Source of the DNA: Nectonema munidae | Lineage: Eukaryota; Nematomorpha; Nectonematoida; Nectonematidae | Length of the DNA stretch: 64,000 bases | Direction of reading: 5' to 3' | Assembly (NCBI GenBank): GCA_030549495.1 | Contig: JAUIRK010001056.1 | Span: 797,501-861,500 of the forward strand | Position numbers and translations under genes: made by a program | The notes under the pieces: model-generated | Database searches by the model: none | What the model was told of the DNA's origin: nothing | What the model saw: the letters and a program-made list of their open reading frames with translations, nothing else | Shown here: piece by piece, positions 62,330-64,000 of the stretch | Position numbering within the stretch: the stretch's first letter is position 1 | Layout of the letters: each line of letters starts with the position of its first letter

Positions 62330-64000
62330 GTATGTATGATGCTTTGTTTTTTCACAATTTCTCCATATTTTACATTTTTGTTTGTGTATGAAGAAGAGTT
62401 CTAACATTTTTTGTGATTGATTCCTAGAATTATTAAAGATTTCATACAGGCTATCAAGTTTGTATTTTTTAATTATAAATTATGTGAGTTTTTTCGAGTT
62501 TATTTCCAATACTTTGCCTTGAAGAGGGAACATAACAATATTTGTCGTCTGTAAACTAAAAATGGTGCCTAGCTTTTTGTTGTATAATCTTGTGTTTTTT
62601 TTTAATTTAGGTTGGCAAATACTGTAAAGTAAGAAATTTTGGAGGAGAGGAATTTAATGTACAGATTTTCAAGTTTCCTACATGAAATTTTTTATAACAT
62701 ACAAAATCTTTCATATGTAAAATTAAAAATGACCGTAATCTCGATATTAAGTGTTCAGCAAGTAAAAAATATGGCATTTTTAGGCTGAATATCAAAACTT
62801 GTAGAAGTCCTTATTCGCGAATTTGTTTTTGAACCGTAATTCTCTGAATTTTGTTCCAGAGATATTTAAGCACTTAGCACCCAAGAATATTTGAGTGGTA
62901 GTAATGAAGGATGCAGAATATAACATTTTGTTTGAATAAAAGGATACCTTTTAAAAAGTTTTCACTGGGAAAATAGGAAATGAGTTTGATACACTTTTCT
63001 AGAGTGGACTTCAAAGATCTCAGCAGGCAAAGAGTTTCTGAAAGGGCGTTTTCGATTTCATGTGATAACTTTTTTCTGTGCAAAATATTACACGCAGTAT
63101 AAAATACACAATGAATAGTTAGGAGTAAGGAAGTACAGTTAGGAGTCACCGAGAAGGAGAATTTGCACCGCGTGAACCGATTTGAACCCGAGACCATGAA
63201 GCAACAAAAGCCAGCTTCTAGACTCACATATAAACGGTAGAAAAAGTAAGAGTTTATACCTGGGCTGGGCAGTATAACAATAACAACTTTCAAAATGTTC
63301 TATACTGTAAAGAGCTATCCAAAAAAATGTAAAATTTGAAATACCTATTTTATATATACGCCAAGGAAACTTTTTTAAAAACATTATGAATAAGAGAGCC
63401 AGCAGAAACAACATTATTGAATTAAATAGGGCTTCAGAAAAAAAATTAAGTTCAGGGGTAAATTGTCTACAAAAGGATATTAGAGAGCAATCAACTCTAA
63501 TCATATCATTACTGATGCAATACGTCGTTTTGGGATGATAGACATGATGATAACCAATTACATGAGTATCCTGTCCTTGTTAGTAAAATAGGTTATCCAG
63601 AAAAAAAGAATAAAAAGGTTATGATTTAATTCATATATTCTAAATCTAAACTTGTTACTTGTTTAAACTAAGCTATGATTTCCACATTTCTTCGCGGGTT
63701 AAAAATTTGGAATTTGGCTAAATGTCAAAAGCTCAAGCCAAGTGTAAACCAGAGATAAATGATGAAAATGCCTTTTTTGTACTTATTTTCAAAATGCGAT
63801 TAATTCTTTTAAATTTAGCGCGATTAAAATAAAGAAATATTTTTTAAAATCAGTAAATAATAATTACCACAGTTAGAGATTAAATTTGGAATATTTGAAA
63901 AGCTTACTACGCATAGATAAAAAATAGTAGTGTTTAGCAGCATAATGTTTCTATATTATCGGATCCGATACCAATTTCGCTAGAAAAGCTAGAAAATCAA
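62330..64000. other. AT-rich DNA with a tRNA-like fragment
   Basis: Minus strand near 63250-63150 carries a perfect B box (gggttcaaatc) preceded by gagtctagaagctgg, a possible decayed A box. Otherwise no gene recognised. Confidence 0.35.

Overview
The window is AT-rich animal nuclear DNA from a non-vertebrate. It has interrupted genes with GT/AG introns, a recognisable Musashi gene (a metazoan family), several LINE clades, many hAT remnants and MITEs, a pogo element, tRNA-derived SINE-like copies and long simple-sequence tracts. I cannot place it more precisely; protostome is only a guess. Nothing prokaryotic or viral was seen.

Layout: 1-4383 is an uninterrupted (TCA)n array that runs off the left edge. 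From 6167 to 16924 (minus strand), four phase-compatible exons encode the N-terminal catalytic part of an M16 (insulin-degrading enzyme/nardilysin-like) metalloprotease with an intact HxxEH zinc motif. Its introns hold a hAT element with an 8-bp target duplication (8113-8811), a decayed LINE (10494-13180) and a 631-bp inverted-repeat element (16047-16677). From 18430 to 33900 is mostly mobile DNA: a 5' LINE fragment, a 151-bp tandem repeat, a pogo transposase split by a 198-bp LINE tail with a 14-bp target duplication, a degenerate CCTTGAAATCC array, a damaged LINE (23375-26220), two hAT transposase remnants, a MITE, and a minus-strand LINE (31290-33870).

From 34893 to 53009 (plus strand) lies a complete Musashi-type RNA-binding protein gene. 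It can be read through 12 coding exons in consistent phase, giving 394 aa (401 with an upstream acceptor). It has two RRMs and a tyrosine-rich C-terminus. Its introns range from 48 bp to about 5 kb and contain a long-TIR MITE, a LINE remnant, a hAT C-terminal fragment, a perfect 127-bp duplication, a SINE-like fragment and a LINE tail.

From 53.5 kb to the right edge there are two MITEs with target duplications, tRNA-like repeat pieces and a few orphan exon-like segments. These include a possible first coding exon at 62293 (+) and a possible internal exon at 60302-60407 (-).

The strongest biology is the two host genes. The most unusual features are the pure 4.4-kb (TCA)n tract, the stop-free 48-nt intron inside Musashi RRM1, the RNP1 glycine-to-lysine change, the sharp GC3 shift along the Musashi exons, the intronic 127-bp perfect duplication, and the GC-rich 26-bp subterminal repeats of one hAT element.
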